A DNA stretch of 41,149 nt, taken from assembly GCF_004795035.1 (NCBI RefSeq), contig NZ_SSBK01000048.1, positions 1 through 41,149 of the forward strand, read 5' to 3'. The position numbers were made by a program, and so were the translations under genes. This stretch comes from Streptomyces sp. A0958. GTDB taxonomy: Bacteria; Actinomycetota; Actinomycetes; Streptomycetales; Streptomycetaceae. Of this stretch, positions 14,303 to 21,492 are shown in pieces (positions within the stretch are counted from its first letter, which is position 1; the number at the start of each line of letters is the position of its first letter). A model generated the notes under the pieces. The model did no database searches. It saw nothing but the letters and a program-made list of their open reading frames with translations, and was not told where the DNA came from.

Positions 14303-15301
14303 TCAGCCGAACAGCAGGAAGACGATCCCGTAACTCGCGGCAGCCACCAGCGCCGCGGCCGGCATCGTGATGAACCAGCCCAGGATGATGTTCTTCGCGA
14401 CGCCCCACCGCACGGCGTTCACCCGCTTCGTGGCGCCCACACCCATGATCGCCGAGGTGATCACGTGCGTCGTCGAGATCGGCGCGTGGAACAGGAACGC
14501 CGATCCGAACATGATCGACGCGCCCGTCGTCTCGGCGGCGAAGCCCTGCGGCGGGTCCAGCTCGATGATCTTCCGGCCGAGCGTACGCATGATGCGCCAG
14601 CCGCCCGCGTACGTACCCAGCGACAGCATCAGCGCGCAGACCAGCTTCACCCAGACCGGGATCGGGTCGCTCGGGGACTCCACGTCGGCGATGACCAGGG
14701 CCATCACCACGATGCCCATCGTCTTCTGCGCGTCCTGGAGGCCGTGCCCGAGCGCCATGCCGGCGGCCGAGACCGTCTGCGCGATACGGAAGCCGCGCTT
14801 GGCCTTGTGCGGGTTGGACTTCCGGAACATCCACATGATGGCGACCATCACCAGATAGCCGACCACCAGGCCGATCACCGGCGACACGAACATCGGGATG
14901 ACGACCTTGTCGAGCACCCCGTCCCAGTGCACCATCGTCCCGCCGGCCAGCGCCGCGCCGACCATGCCGCCGAACAGGGCGTGCGAGGACGACGAGGGCA
15001 GCCCGAAGTACCAGGTGACGAGGTTCCAGATGACCGCGCCGACGAGCGCGGCGAAGAGGATGCCCATCCCCTTGTGACCCTCGGGCGTCGCGATCAGGCC
15101 CTCGCTGACGGTCTTGGCGACCCCACTGCCCAGGAACGCACCGGCGAGGTTCATCACCGCCGCCATCGCCAGGGCCGCACGCGGGGTCAGCGCCCGGGTG
15201 GAGACCGACGTCGCGATGGCGTTCGCCGAGTCGTGGAAGCCGTTCGTGTACGTGAAGCCGAGCGCGACGCCGATGGTCACGATCAGTACAAAGGTGTCCA
15301 C
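14303..15301 (-). CDS. pit: Low-affinity inorganic phosphate transporter, PiT family
   Basis: A 332-residue ion-coupled phosphate transporter of the inner membrane. PiT signatures appear twice, as expected from the internal repeat: GFTYTNGFHDSANAIATSVSTR with NLVTWYFGLPSSSSHALFGG in the first half, and FMFGSAFLFHAPISTTHVITSAIMGVG in the second (near residue 270). About nine to ten hydrophobic segments are visible. GTG at 15301 starts five bases after the stop of the DUF47 gene, so the two form an operon; a DUF47-Pit pairing is standard. In Streptomyces, Pit supplies phosphate under replete conditions while Pst takes over on limitation. The gene converges on pstB. Confidence 0.95.
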   Translation of the reverse strand: MDTFVLIVTIGVALGFTYTNGFHDSANAIATSVSTRALTPRAALAMAAVMNLAGAFLGSGVAKTVSEGLIATPEGHKGMGILFAALVGAVIWNLVTWYFGLPSSSSHALFGGMVGAALAGGTMVHWDGVLDKVVIPMFVSPVIGLVVGYLVMVAIMWMFRKSNPHKAKRGFRIAQTVSAAGMALGHGLQDAQKTMGIVVMALVIADVESPSDPIPVWVKLVCALMLSLGTYAGGWRIMRTLGRKIIELDPPQGFAAETTGASIMFGSAFLFHAPISTTHVITSAIMGVGATKRVNAVRWGVAKNIILGWFITMPAAALVAAASYGIVFLLFG

Positions 15302-15306
15302 GTGGT

Positions 15307-15927
15307 TCAGGACTCCTTGACCGCGATGGTCTCCACCGTGTTCGCGACGTGCTCGAACGCGTCGGCAGCCTCTTCCAGCACATCCACGATCTGCTTCAGC
15401 TTCAGCACCTCTATGGCGTCGTACTTGCCGTTGAAGAGGTGGGCGAGCAGCTTGCGGTGGATCTGGTCGGCCTGGTTCTCCAGACGATTGACCTCGATCC
15501 AGTACTCGGTGAGGTTGTCCATGGTGCGCAGACCCGGCATGGCCTCGGCGGTGAGTTCGGCCGCCCGCGCCAGCACCTCGACCTGCTGCTCCACACCCTT
15601 GGGAAGCTGATCGATCTGGTACAGCACGACCAGGTCGACGGCCTCCTCCATGAAGTCCATGATGTCGTCGAGCGACGACGCGAGGTTGTAAATGTCCTCA
15701 CGGTCGAACGGCGTAATGAAGGAGGAGTTCAGCTGGTGGAAGATCGCGTGGGTCGCGTCGTCCCCCGCGTGCTCCGCTGCCCGCATACGCTCCGCGATCT
15801 CGACTCGGGAGGCAGAATCCGCCCCGAGCAGTTCCATCAGGAGTTTCGAGCCCGTGACGATGTTGTCCGCGGACGCGGAGAACATGTCGTAGAAGCTCGT
15901 CTCCCTGGGGGTCAGACGAAAGCGCAC
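15307..15927 (-). CDS. DUF47 (PhoU-like) phosphate transport accessory protein
   Basis: A 206-residue all-helical protein of the PhoU/DUF47 fold, which accompanies Pit transporters and is thought to regulate them through metal-binding acidic motifs. Visible features are MRFRLTPRETSFYDMFSASADNIV, then ERMRAAEHAGDDATHAIFHQLNSSFITPFDREDIYNLASSLDDIMDFMEEA, the characteristic EHxxDxxTHxIxxxLnxxFxTPfdReDI pattern (residues about 50-90), and VLKLKQIVDVLEEAADAFEHVANTVE near the C-terminus. It lies first in an operon with pit. Its promoter region faces that of csoR across about 145 bp. No PHO box is evident upstream. Confidence 0.94.
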   Translation of the reverse strand: MRFRLTPRETSFYDMFSASADNIVTGSKLLMELLGADSASRVEIAERMRAAEHAGDDATHAIFHQLNSSFITPFDREDIYNLASSLDDIMDFMEEAVDLVVLYQIDQLPKGVEQQVEVLARAAELTAEAMPGLRTMDNLTEYWIEVNRLENQADQIHRKLLAHLFNGKYDAIEVLKLKQIVDVLEEAADAFEHVANTVETIAVKES

Positions 15928-16072
15928 GTGGGGTCCTCGGGGTGCTTTGGATTCGGTCAGGCTGATGCTAGGCGCATCATCCGGCCACGGCTAACCGGCA
16001 TTCTTCAGTGTCGCGCATCAGGCACAGTGATCAGCACGGGGCCCCGGTCACGTTTCAGCTGAATTCGTTAGG

Positions 16073-16093
16073 ATATACCCGCCAGGGGTATAT
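16073..16093. promoter_or_regulatory. CsoR operator
   Basis: ATATACCC (16073-16080) and GGGTATAT (16086-16093) form a perfect 8-bp inverted repeat with a 5-base G/C spacer, 34 bases upstream of the csoR start. It matches the ATACCC-GGGTAT pattern of CsoR operators of Streptomyces and predicts copper-relieved autorepression. Confidence 0.85.
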
Positions 16094-16127
16094 AAACGGC
16101 AGGGTAAAGGGAAAACGGGAGACAGCA

Positions 16128-16523
16128 ATGACGACCACCGAGGCCACGGGGACACACCCCTCACCGGACGCGGCGTCCGGCACCGACCCGGCGGACGCCA
16201 CGGCCCCCGTGGAAGCGATCGTGACCGATCACGACCGGGGAATACACGGCTACCACCACCAGAAGGCCGAGCACCTCAAACGCCTGCGCCGCATCGAGGG
16301 CCAGATCCGCGGCCTCCAGCGCATGGTCGACGAGGACGTCTACTGCATCGACATACTCACCCAGGTCTCGGCGTCCACCAAGGCGCTCCAGTCCTTCGCG
16401 CTCCAGCTCCTGGAGGAGCACCTGCGGCACTGCGTCGCCGACGCGGCCGTCAAGGGCGGCGACGAGGTCGACGCGAAGGTCGAGGAGGCCACCAAGGCCA
16501 TCGCCCGCCTGCTGCGCACCTGA
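16128..16523 (+). CDS. csoR: Copper-sensing transcriptional repressor CsoR
   Basis: CsoR is an all-helical tetrameric repressor that releases DNA on binding Cu(I). The copper ligands are visible as C73, H98 and C102 (VYCIDILTQ and EEHLRHC), with the exact 25 and 4 residue spacing of the family. The DNA-contacting first helix is HLKRLRRIEGQIRGLQRMVDE. ATG 16128 gives 131 residues and has CGGGAGA a few bases upstream; the frame is open further, back to 16008. A non-conserved, acidic tail of about 40 residues precedes the core. A matching operator lies upstream. No copper ATPase or copper chaperone gene is next to it, so it probably acts on distant targets, as in S. lividans, where the orthologue (SCO4136 in S. 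coelicolor, from memory) does so. Confidence 0.95.
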   Translation: MTTTEATGTHPSPDAASGTDPADATAPVEAIVTDHDRGIHGYHHQKAEHLKRLRRIEGQIRGLQRMVDEDVYCIDILTQVSASTKALQSFALQLLEEHLRHCVADAAVKGGDEVDAKVEEATKAIARLLRT

Positions 16524-16556
16524 TACCCGGCCGCCCCCGCCGCTTCGAAAGGCCCG

Positions 16557-16760
16557 TCAGCCCCGGTGCTCGCCCTGCCGGGGGACGGTGGTGCGGTCGG
16601 TGCTCACCTTCACATCGAGCACCTCGTCGATACGGTCCGCACTGAGCCGTTCCCCGATCGCCGCCGATGCCGCGATCATCAGTTCCCCGCACAGCTCGAT
16701 CTCGGCGAGCGCCACATGGTCGGATACGGTCGGGGCGCTGAGCGTCACCACGTCACTCAC
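16557..16760 (-). CDS. Small conserved hypothetical protein
   Basis: A 67-residue soluble protein beginning MSDVVTLSAPTVSDHVALAEIE and ending in RTTVPRQGEHRG. It has a single cysteine (ELCGELMIAASAAIGERL) and a helix-rich centre. I recognise no functional domain, but codon third positions are G/C-biased in this frame and a similar small protein occurs near csoR in other Streptomyces as far as I recall. It converges on csoR with 33 bases between stops. Confidence 0.6.
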   Translation of the reverse strand: MSDVVTLSAPTVSDHVALAEIELCGELMIAASAAIGERLSADRIDEVLDVKVSTDRTTVPRQGEHRG

Positions 16761-16881
16761 CTCTCACTGCCGTCACCGGCTTCCTAGGGTAGAGAGCCCG
16801 ATACGCGCCGCGCATGGCACGGACGGACCATTTCGATGCCACCGGATGGCTAGGGGACATCCCGGATCTCACGGGACGCCC

Positions 16882-16995
16882 GGCCCTCGCGGAACGCCCC
16901 GGTCCTCGCGGAACGCCCCGGTCCTCGCGGAACGCCCCGGTCCTCGCGGAACGCCCCGGCCCTCGCGGAACGCCCCGGCCCTCGCGGGATGCCCC
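16882..16995. repeat. Tandem repeat of a 19-bp unit, six copies
   Basis: The unit GGYCCTCGCGGAACGCCCC repeats at 16882, 16901, 16920, 16939, 16958 and 16977. The middle copies differ only by T or C at position 3; the last has GGATGCCCC in place of GGAACGCCCC. A degenerate earlier copy may lie at about 16863. Because 19 is not a multiple of three, all frames stay open and spell PRGTPRSSRNA-like peptides, so I do not call a gene. It occupies the 276-bp gap between two minus-strand genes. Confidence 0.9.
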
Positions 16996-17036
16996 GGTTG
17001 TCTGCCGTGGGGCGCCCTGTCCTCGTGGGGTTCACC

Positions 17037-17894
17037 TCACGCGCGCCCCTGCTCGATCTCGCCGGTGTAGATGTCCCGCTCGTCCGGCAGCCGTACGGTG
17101 ACCGGCACGCCGAACCCGTACAGCAGCGTCGTCGACACGACCTCCACCGACGGGCCCTCGTTGGCGAAGCTGAAGCGGTGGCGCACCTTGCGCAGCCGCC
17201 CCTGCTCGTCCAGATACGCGTCGAACGGCACCACGGCCGTGCGGAACCCCTTCGCCGCCGCCGCCAGCGACGCCCGCGAGGGGGCGGCCGCCAGCCGGGC
17301 GGCCCGGCCGATGTCGGCGGTCCCCCGGTAGTGCCGTACGGTCACCCCGGCCAGATCCGTCTCGCCGACGTACGTCACGACCCCCGCGCCGCGCAGCAGT
17401 TCGGCGGCGACCATCGGGTCGGTCACCCCGCCGGTGACCAGGTTGCCGTCCTCCAGCGCCGTCGTGTCGATCCGCACCCACTTGCCCTCGGGCACTCCGG
17501 CGCCGCGGTTCATCATGTAGAGGGCACCCGGGGCCAGCAGCTCCGTGATGGGCCGGTACTCCTCCTCGCCCGCGGCGTCCGGCGGCAGCACGACCTTGAG
17601 CCGGCCGGAGCCGGCGCGGAAGTCGTACGCCCCCGTCCCCCTGATCGTGACCCGGGTGCCGCCCGCCGCCGTCTCCATCGACGTACTCACCTCGGCGCTC
17701 GCGACACCGTCCCCGGCGAGCACCGCCGCCGCCCGCCGCACCACCTCGACCGCCCCGTCCCGGGCGTCCGCGGCGGTGGCACGGTCCCCGCCGCCGTCGC
17801 CGGCGCACCCGGCGGCCGCCGCGATCACGCCCATCACGGCGAGGGCACGCACAGCGCGCACCCCGCCTCCGGACCTGTGCTGCTGCACCACCAT
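17037..17894 (-). CDS. Exported lipoprotein of unknown function (LppX/LprG-like in outline)
   Basis: A secreted lipoprotein: basic n-region VRAVRA, hydrophobic LAVMGVIAAAA, then GC with Cys30 as lipid anchor. The mature domain of about 250 residues alternates beta-like strands (GTRVTIRGTGAYDFRAGSGRLKVVL, GKWVRIDTTALEDGN, VTVRHYRGTADIG, VVPFDAYLDEQGRLRKVRHRF) and resembles the half-barrel of LppX/LprAFG and similar actinobacterial surface proteins. That is a fold impression, not a proven match. ATG 17894 gives 285 residues; GTG 17861, shortly after a GGAGG, gives 274 and a more standard signal peptide. It is transcribed away from the small gene at 18073. Confidence 0.78.
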   Translation of the reverse strand: MVVQQHRSGGGVRAVRALAVMGVIAAAAGCAGDGGGDRATAADARDGAVEVVRRAAAVLAGDGVASAEVSTSMETAAGGTRVTIRGTGAYDFRAGSGRLKVVLPPDAAGEEEYRPITELLAPGALYMMNRGAGVPEGKWVRIDTTALEDGNLVTGGVTDPMVAAELLRGAGVVTYVGETDLAGVTVRHYRGTADIGRAARLAAAPSRASLAAAAKGFRTAVVPFDAYLDEQGRLRKVRHRFSFANEGPSVEVVSTTLLYGFGVPVTVRLPDERDIYTGEIEQGRA

Positions 17895-18072
17895 CGCCTG
17901 CCAACCCCCAACGACGTACCGCCTGCCCGATCCCCCACCCGCCCCGCATAACGACGGCCCCGGGCGGCTGTAACGTCCTCACCCCCGATTGGCACCCCCC
18001 GCGCGCCCCGGGGCCTTCGCACAGCCCGTCCACCCCTGCCGGCCGGGCGGCCCCGCCCAGTACCGTGGTCGC

Positions 18073-18246
18073 GTGTACGACCAACACGCCGCCGAGGTCC
18101 CGCGGGACCGGCCCGCCCATGAGCCCACCACCGCCGAACGCGGCTCGTTCTGCACCGCCCGCTGCGCCTGCGGCTGGTCGGGCCCGGCCCGCAGGTCCCG
18201 CGACCGGGCCCGCGCGGACGCCGAGGAACACCGCACCACGGCCTGA
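18073..18246 (+). CDS. Small Cys-containing protein
   Basis: A 57-residue protein from GTG 18073: VYDQHAAEVPRDRPAHEPTT, then GSFCTARCACGWSGPARRS and a basic-acidic helix RDRARADAEEHRTTA. The C-x3-C-x-C cluster suggests a metal site. Similar short proteins with a FCTARCACGW core are familiar in Streptomyces genomes, which is my reason for calling it. It lies 42 bases before the FAD oxidoreductase gene on the same strand and may share its transcript. The function is unknown and the ribosome-binding site is weak. Confidence 0.6.
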   Translation: MYDQHAAEVPRDRPAHEPTTAERGSFCTARCACGWSGPARRSRDRARADAEEHRTTA

Positions 18247-18288
18247 GCACCGGCCCTCCCCTTCCTCTCCCCCCACTCCGGAGGTCCG

Positions 18289-19896
18289 ATGACCCAGCCG
18301 AACCGGCGCACCCTCCTCGCCGCGGGCGCCGCCGCCGTCCTCACCGGCGCCACGGCCACCGCATGCGACTCCCCGGACCCGGCGCAGGGCGCCGCCGGCC
18401 CCACCCCGGCCTCCTCGGGCTCCTCGGGCTCCGCCTCCGCGTCCTCGACGAAGTCCGCTTCCGCCGCTGCCTCCTCGGTACCGGCGGACTGGTCCGCGCT
18501 GGCCAAGAGCCTGGAGGGGTCGCTGGTCCGGCCCGGCGACACGGCGTACCCGACCGCCCGTCAGCTCTACAACACCCGCTTCGACGACCAGAAACCGGCC
18601 GCCGTCGCGTACGTCACACACGAGGACGACATCCGCGAGTGCCTGGCCTTCGCCCGCCGCACCTCCGTGCCCGTCGCGATCCGCAACGGCGGCCATTCCT
18701 ACGCGGGCTGGTCGAGCGGCAACGGGCGCCTGGTCGTTGACGTCTCGTCACTCTCCCGCGTCGAGCGGGACGGCACGATCGGCGCCGGCGCCAAGCTCCT
18801 CGACGTCTACCAGGGGCTCGCCGCGCACGGCCTGACGATCCCCGGCGGCTCGTGCCCCACGGTCGGCATCTCCGGCCTGACCCTCGGCGGCGGCCATGGG
18901 GTCGCCGCCCGTGCTTACGGCCTGACCTGCGACAACCTCACCTCCGCGACGCTCGTCACCGCCGACGGCAGCACGGTCACCGCCGACGCCAAACGCCACC
19001 CGGACCTCTTCTGGGCGCTGCGCGGCGCGGGCAACGGCAACTTCGGCGTCGTCACCGAACTCCGCTTCCGCACCCGTCCCGCCCCGCAGACCGTCACCGC
19101 GTACATGTCCTGGCCGTGGTCGCGCGCCCGTGCCGTCGTCACGGCCTGGCAGGAGTGGGGCCCGGACCAGCCCGACGAGATCTGGTCCGCCGCACACCTC
19201 GCGGCCGGCCCGGGCGGCATCAACCCGACGGTCTCGGTCTCGGCGTTCAGCCTCGGTACGTACGGGGACCTGCAGAACGCCGTCGACCGCCTCGCCGACC
19301 GCATCGGCGCCTCCGCCACCTCGGTCTCGCTGCGCCGCCGCAGCTACCAGGAGGCGATGCTCGTGTACGCGGGCTGCTCGGGCATCACGGACGCGCAGTG
19401 CCACCTGCCGGGCACCACGCCGGGCCGCACCTCGCAGGGCACCCTCCAGCGCGAGACGTACGCGGCGGCCTCCGACTTCTACGACCGCTCCCTGCCCTCG
19501 GGCGGCGTCTCGGCCCTGCTCACCGCGGTCGAGGCGTTCACCCGGCTCGACGCGGGCCAGGGCGGCGGCGGTTCGGTCGCACTGACCGCGCTGGGCGGAG
19601 CCGTGAACCGCGTCGACCCGCAGGCCACGGCGTTCGTCCACCGCCGCTCCCGGATGCTCGCCCAGTACATCGGCGCCTGGCGCCCCGGCACGGCGGGCAC
19701 CGCCCAGCAGAACTGGCTGAAAGACACCCACACGGCGATGCGCCCGTACGCCTCCGGCGCGGCGTACCAGAACTACACGGACCCGTCCCTGACCGACTGG
19801 CGCCAGGCGTACTACGGCACGGCGACGACGCGCCTGGCCCAGGTGAAGAAGCAGTACGACCCGGAGGGGCTGTTCACGTACCCGCAGGGGGTGTGA
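18289..19896 (+). CDS. Tat-exported FAD-linked oxidoreductase (berberine-bridge-enzyme type)
   Basis: A 535-residue flavoprotein with a PCMH FAD-binding domain and a BBE C-terminal domain. The N-terminus has a twin-arginine motif (PNRRTLLAAGAAAVL) and then ATAC, a possible lipobox, so the enzyme is probably folded in the cytoplasm and anchored outside. The flavin attachment residues of bicovalent enzymes are present: H136 in NGGHSYAGW and C189 in GGSCPTVGISG. TLGGGHGVAARAYGL follows. The BBE end is YQNYTDPSLTDWRQAYYG with YDPEGLFTYPQ. Such enzymes oxidise sugars, alcohols or secondary metabolites using O2. The substrate is not predictable. A Ser/Ala-rich linker lies between residues 38 and 64. 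Confidence 0.92.
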   Translation: MTQPNRRTLLAAGAAAVLTGATATACDSPDPAQGAAGPTPASSGSSGSASASSTKSASAAASSVPADWSALAKSLEGSLVRPGDTAYPTARQLYNTRFDDQKPAAVAYVTHEDDIRECLAFARRTSVPVAIRNGGHSYAGWSSGNGRLVVDVSSLSRVERDGTIGAGAKLLDVYQGLAAHGLTIPGGSCPTVGISGLTLGGGHGVAARAYGLTCDNLTSATLVTADGSTVTADAKRHPDLFWALRGAGNGNFGVVTELRFRTRPAPQTVTAYMSWPWSRARAVVTAWQEWGPDQPDEIWSAAHLAAGPGGINPTVSVSAFSLGTYGDLQNAVDRLADRIGASATSVSLRRRSYQEAMLVYAGCSGITDAQCHLPGTTPGRTSQGTLQRETYAAASDFYDRSLPSGGVSALLTAVEAFTRLDAGQGGGGSVALTALGGAVNRVDPQATAFVHRRSRMLAQYIGAWRPGTAGTAQQNWLKDTHTAMRPYASGAAYQNYTDPSLTDWRQAYYGTATTRLAQVKKQYDPEGLFTYPQGV

Positions 19897-20006
19897 GGGG
19901 GGCGGGGGGTGGAGGGCCGGACGTGGGGTGCGTGGGGCCGGGAGTGGGGCGCGGGGCGCGCACCTCGCGGCGGGGGTGGGGGTGGGGCGCGGGGCGCGGG
20001 CCCGCG

Positions 20007-20147
20007 GAGTTGGGCGAGAGGCGCGGAGCGCGGGGCTCGGGGAACGGGCGCGCGGAGTTGGGCGAGAGGCGCGGAGCGCGGGGAACGGGCGCGCGAAGTT
20101 GGGCGAGAGGCGCGGAGCGCGGGGAACGGGCGCGCGGCCCGTGGCGC
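20007..20147. repeat. Imperfect 41-bp tandem repeat, about three copies
   Basis: A unit beginning GAGTTGGGCGAGAGGCGCGG recurs at about 20007, 20055 and 20096; the last two are exactly 41 bp apart, and the first is longer by a 7-bp insertion. It lies in a G/A-rich spacer after the FAD oxidoreductase gene and shares words (GGCGAGA, GGAGCGCGGGG) with the 32-bp repeat that follows. Confidence 0.75.
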
Positions 20148-20169
20148 GCGGCGGGGAGGGGGCGCGCGC

Positions 20170-20405
20170 GGCGAGAAGCGGAGCGCGGGGCCGGGGCGCG
20201 CGGCGAGAAGCAGAGCGCGGGGCCGGGACGCGCGGCGAGAAGCAGAGCGCGGGGCCGGGACGCGCGGCGAGAAGCAGAGCGCGGGGCCGGGACGCGCGGC
20301 GAGAAGCAGAGCGCGGGGCCGGGACGCGCGGCGAGAAGCGGAGCGCGGGGCCGGGACGCGCGGCGAGAAGCGGAGCGCGGGGCCGGGGCGCGCGGCGAGG
20401 GGTGA
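20170..20405. repeat. Tandem array of a 32-bp unit, seven full copies and a partial one
   Basis: The unit begins GGCGAGAAGCRGAGCGCGGG and ends in GCCGGGRCGCGC. Copies start at 20170, 20202, 20234, 20266, 20298, 20330 and 20362, each exactly 32 bp apart, and a partial copy starts at 20394. Differences are confined to two purine positions. The plus strand is almost free of T here, so very long open frames exist (RGEKQSAGPGRAARSRARG-like text), but the repeat is not a multiple of three and these are rejected as genes. It fills the gap between two convergent genes. Confidence 0.92.
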
Positions 20406-20518
20406 GGCGCGCGCCGCGCGGCGGCGGGCCCGCCCCCCGGGTCCGCGCCGCGCGCCTAAGCCCCCGTCAGGCGGCCAGATTCGCGGGCCCCCTCAGACGG
20501 CGAGGCCCGCCGGCTCCC

Positions 20519-21253
20519 TCAGGCGGCGAGGCCCTTCTCGCCCTCGGAGCCGCCGCCCGAACCGGGCCGGGGCTCGGGAATCCCGAGCGCATCGTCTTCC
20601 CGGCCGTCGGATGCCGCCGCCCGGGGTCGGCGCGAGCGGACGAGCGGACCGAGGCGGGCGGACCGGGAGACGGCACCCACCAGGGGCGTCAGCACCATCA
20701 TGGCGAGGGGCGCGAGGAGCAGCGCGACGGCCGTGCCGAGGGCGAAGCCGCCGATGACGTCGGTCGGGTAGTGCACGCCCATGTAGATCCGGCAGAAGCC
20801 TTCCAGCAGGGCGAGCCCGATGGCTGCGATGCCGAACTTGCGGTTGGCCACGAAGAGGCCGACGCCGAGGGCCATCGCCATGGTGGCGTGGTCGCTGACG
20901 AACGAGAAGTCGTTCTTGCCGTCGACGAGGACGTCGAGCCCCTGGTGGTCCTTGAACGGCCGGGGGCGCTCCACGAAACCGCGGATCGGGATGTTGATGA
21001 GCAACGCGATCCCGGCCGCGAGCGGCGCCCAGACGAGCCCTGCCACCGCCGACACCGATTCCTCGGCCGTGCCGCGCCGGCGGACGCTCCACCAGCACCA
21101 CAGGACCACGAGGACCATGCCGAACATGATCCCGTACTCACCGACGAACTCCATGACCCGGTCGAACCAGGTGGGAGCGGCCTTGGCGAGCCCGTTGATG
21201 TCGTAGAGCAGGCTGACGTCGGGGTTCGACCCATCCAGTGCGAGTCCAGCCAT
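20519..21253 (-). CDS. PAP2-superfamily phosphatase
   Basis: A 244-residue membrane phosphatase of the PAP2 (type 2 phosphatidic acid phosphatase) superfamily, with about five or six membrane segments. The three catalytic motifs read VERPRPFKDH (C1-like), SFVSDHATMAMALG (C2, with SDHA in place of the common PSGH) and CRIYMGVHYPTDVIGG (C3, with the Arg, His and Asp expected). It probably dephosphorylates a lipid or polyprenyl phosphate at the outer membrane face. ATG 21253 is preferred (AAGGGG upstream) over 21292. The C-terminal tail of about 40 residues is polar. Its 3' end is repeated in the flanking sequence (20467-20540). Confidence 0.85.
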   Translation of the reverse strand: MAGLALDGSNPDVSLLYDINGLAKAAPTWFDRVMEFVGEYGIMFGMVLVVLWCWWSVRRRGTAEESVSAVAGLVWAPLAAGIALLINIPIRGFVERPRPFKDHQGLDVLVDGKNDFSFVSDHATMAMALGVGLFVANRKFGIAAIGLALLEGFCRIYMGVHYPTDVIGGFALGTAVALLLAPLAMMVLTPLVGAVSRSARLGPLVRSRRPRAAASDGREDDALGIPEPRPGSGGGSEGEKGLAA

Positions 21254-21492
21254 CTGCTGCGGCCCCTTGCCTTGTCTGCTGCTGCGACACACGTCCCTGT
21301 GCGCCGCGCTTACGAACCCCCGTATTCGGTCCGTCCACGTCGATCACTCACGCGCCCACCAGAGAACGACGCACCCCGTGCGTACGTTCCACTCTCCACC
21401 GAATGATCACCATGACGTTATCGAAGAGTGACACGTCGTCGCTGCTCAGGGCTCGGGCTTCACGGACAGTTCCGGCCACTGGCCCACGGCGG
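21254..21492. promoter_or_regulatory. Leader region upstream of the PAP2 gene, no gene seen
   Basis: A 239-bp stretch after the stop of the wall-hydrolase gene and before the PAP2 start, both on the minus strand. A moderately A/T-rich patch at about 21400-21430 (ATGATCACCATGACGTTATCG) could hold a promoter. I see no hairpin strong enough to call and no open frame with a ribosome-binding site. Confidence 0.35.

Noticed and set aside
16850..17101. Repeat peptides in several frames (ERPGPRGTPRSSRNAPVLA-like)
   Set aside because: Product of the 19-bp tandem repeat, open in every frame, with no credible start.
20170..20405. CRISPR array
   Set aside because: The 32-bp units follow each other directly with no unique spacers, and no cas gene is present.
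19909..21406. Very long plus-strand open frames (up to about 490 codons) through the repeat region and the PAP2 gene
   Set aside because: They arise from a nearly T-free tandem repeat and from the antisense of a well-supported PAP2 gene; the repeat unit is not a multiple of three and no ribosome-binding site is present.
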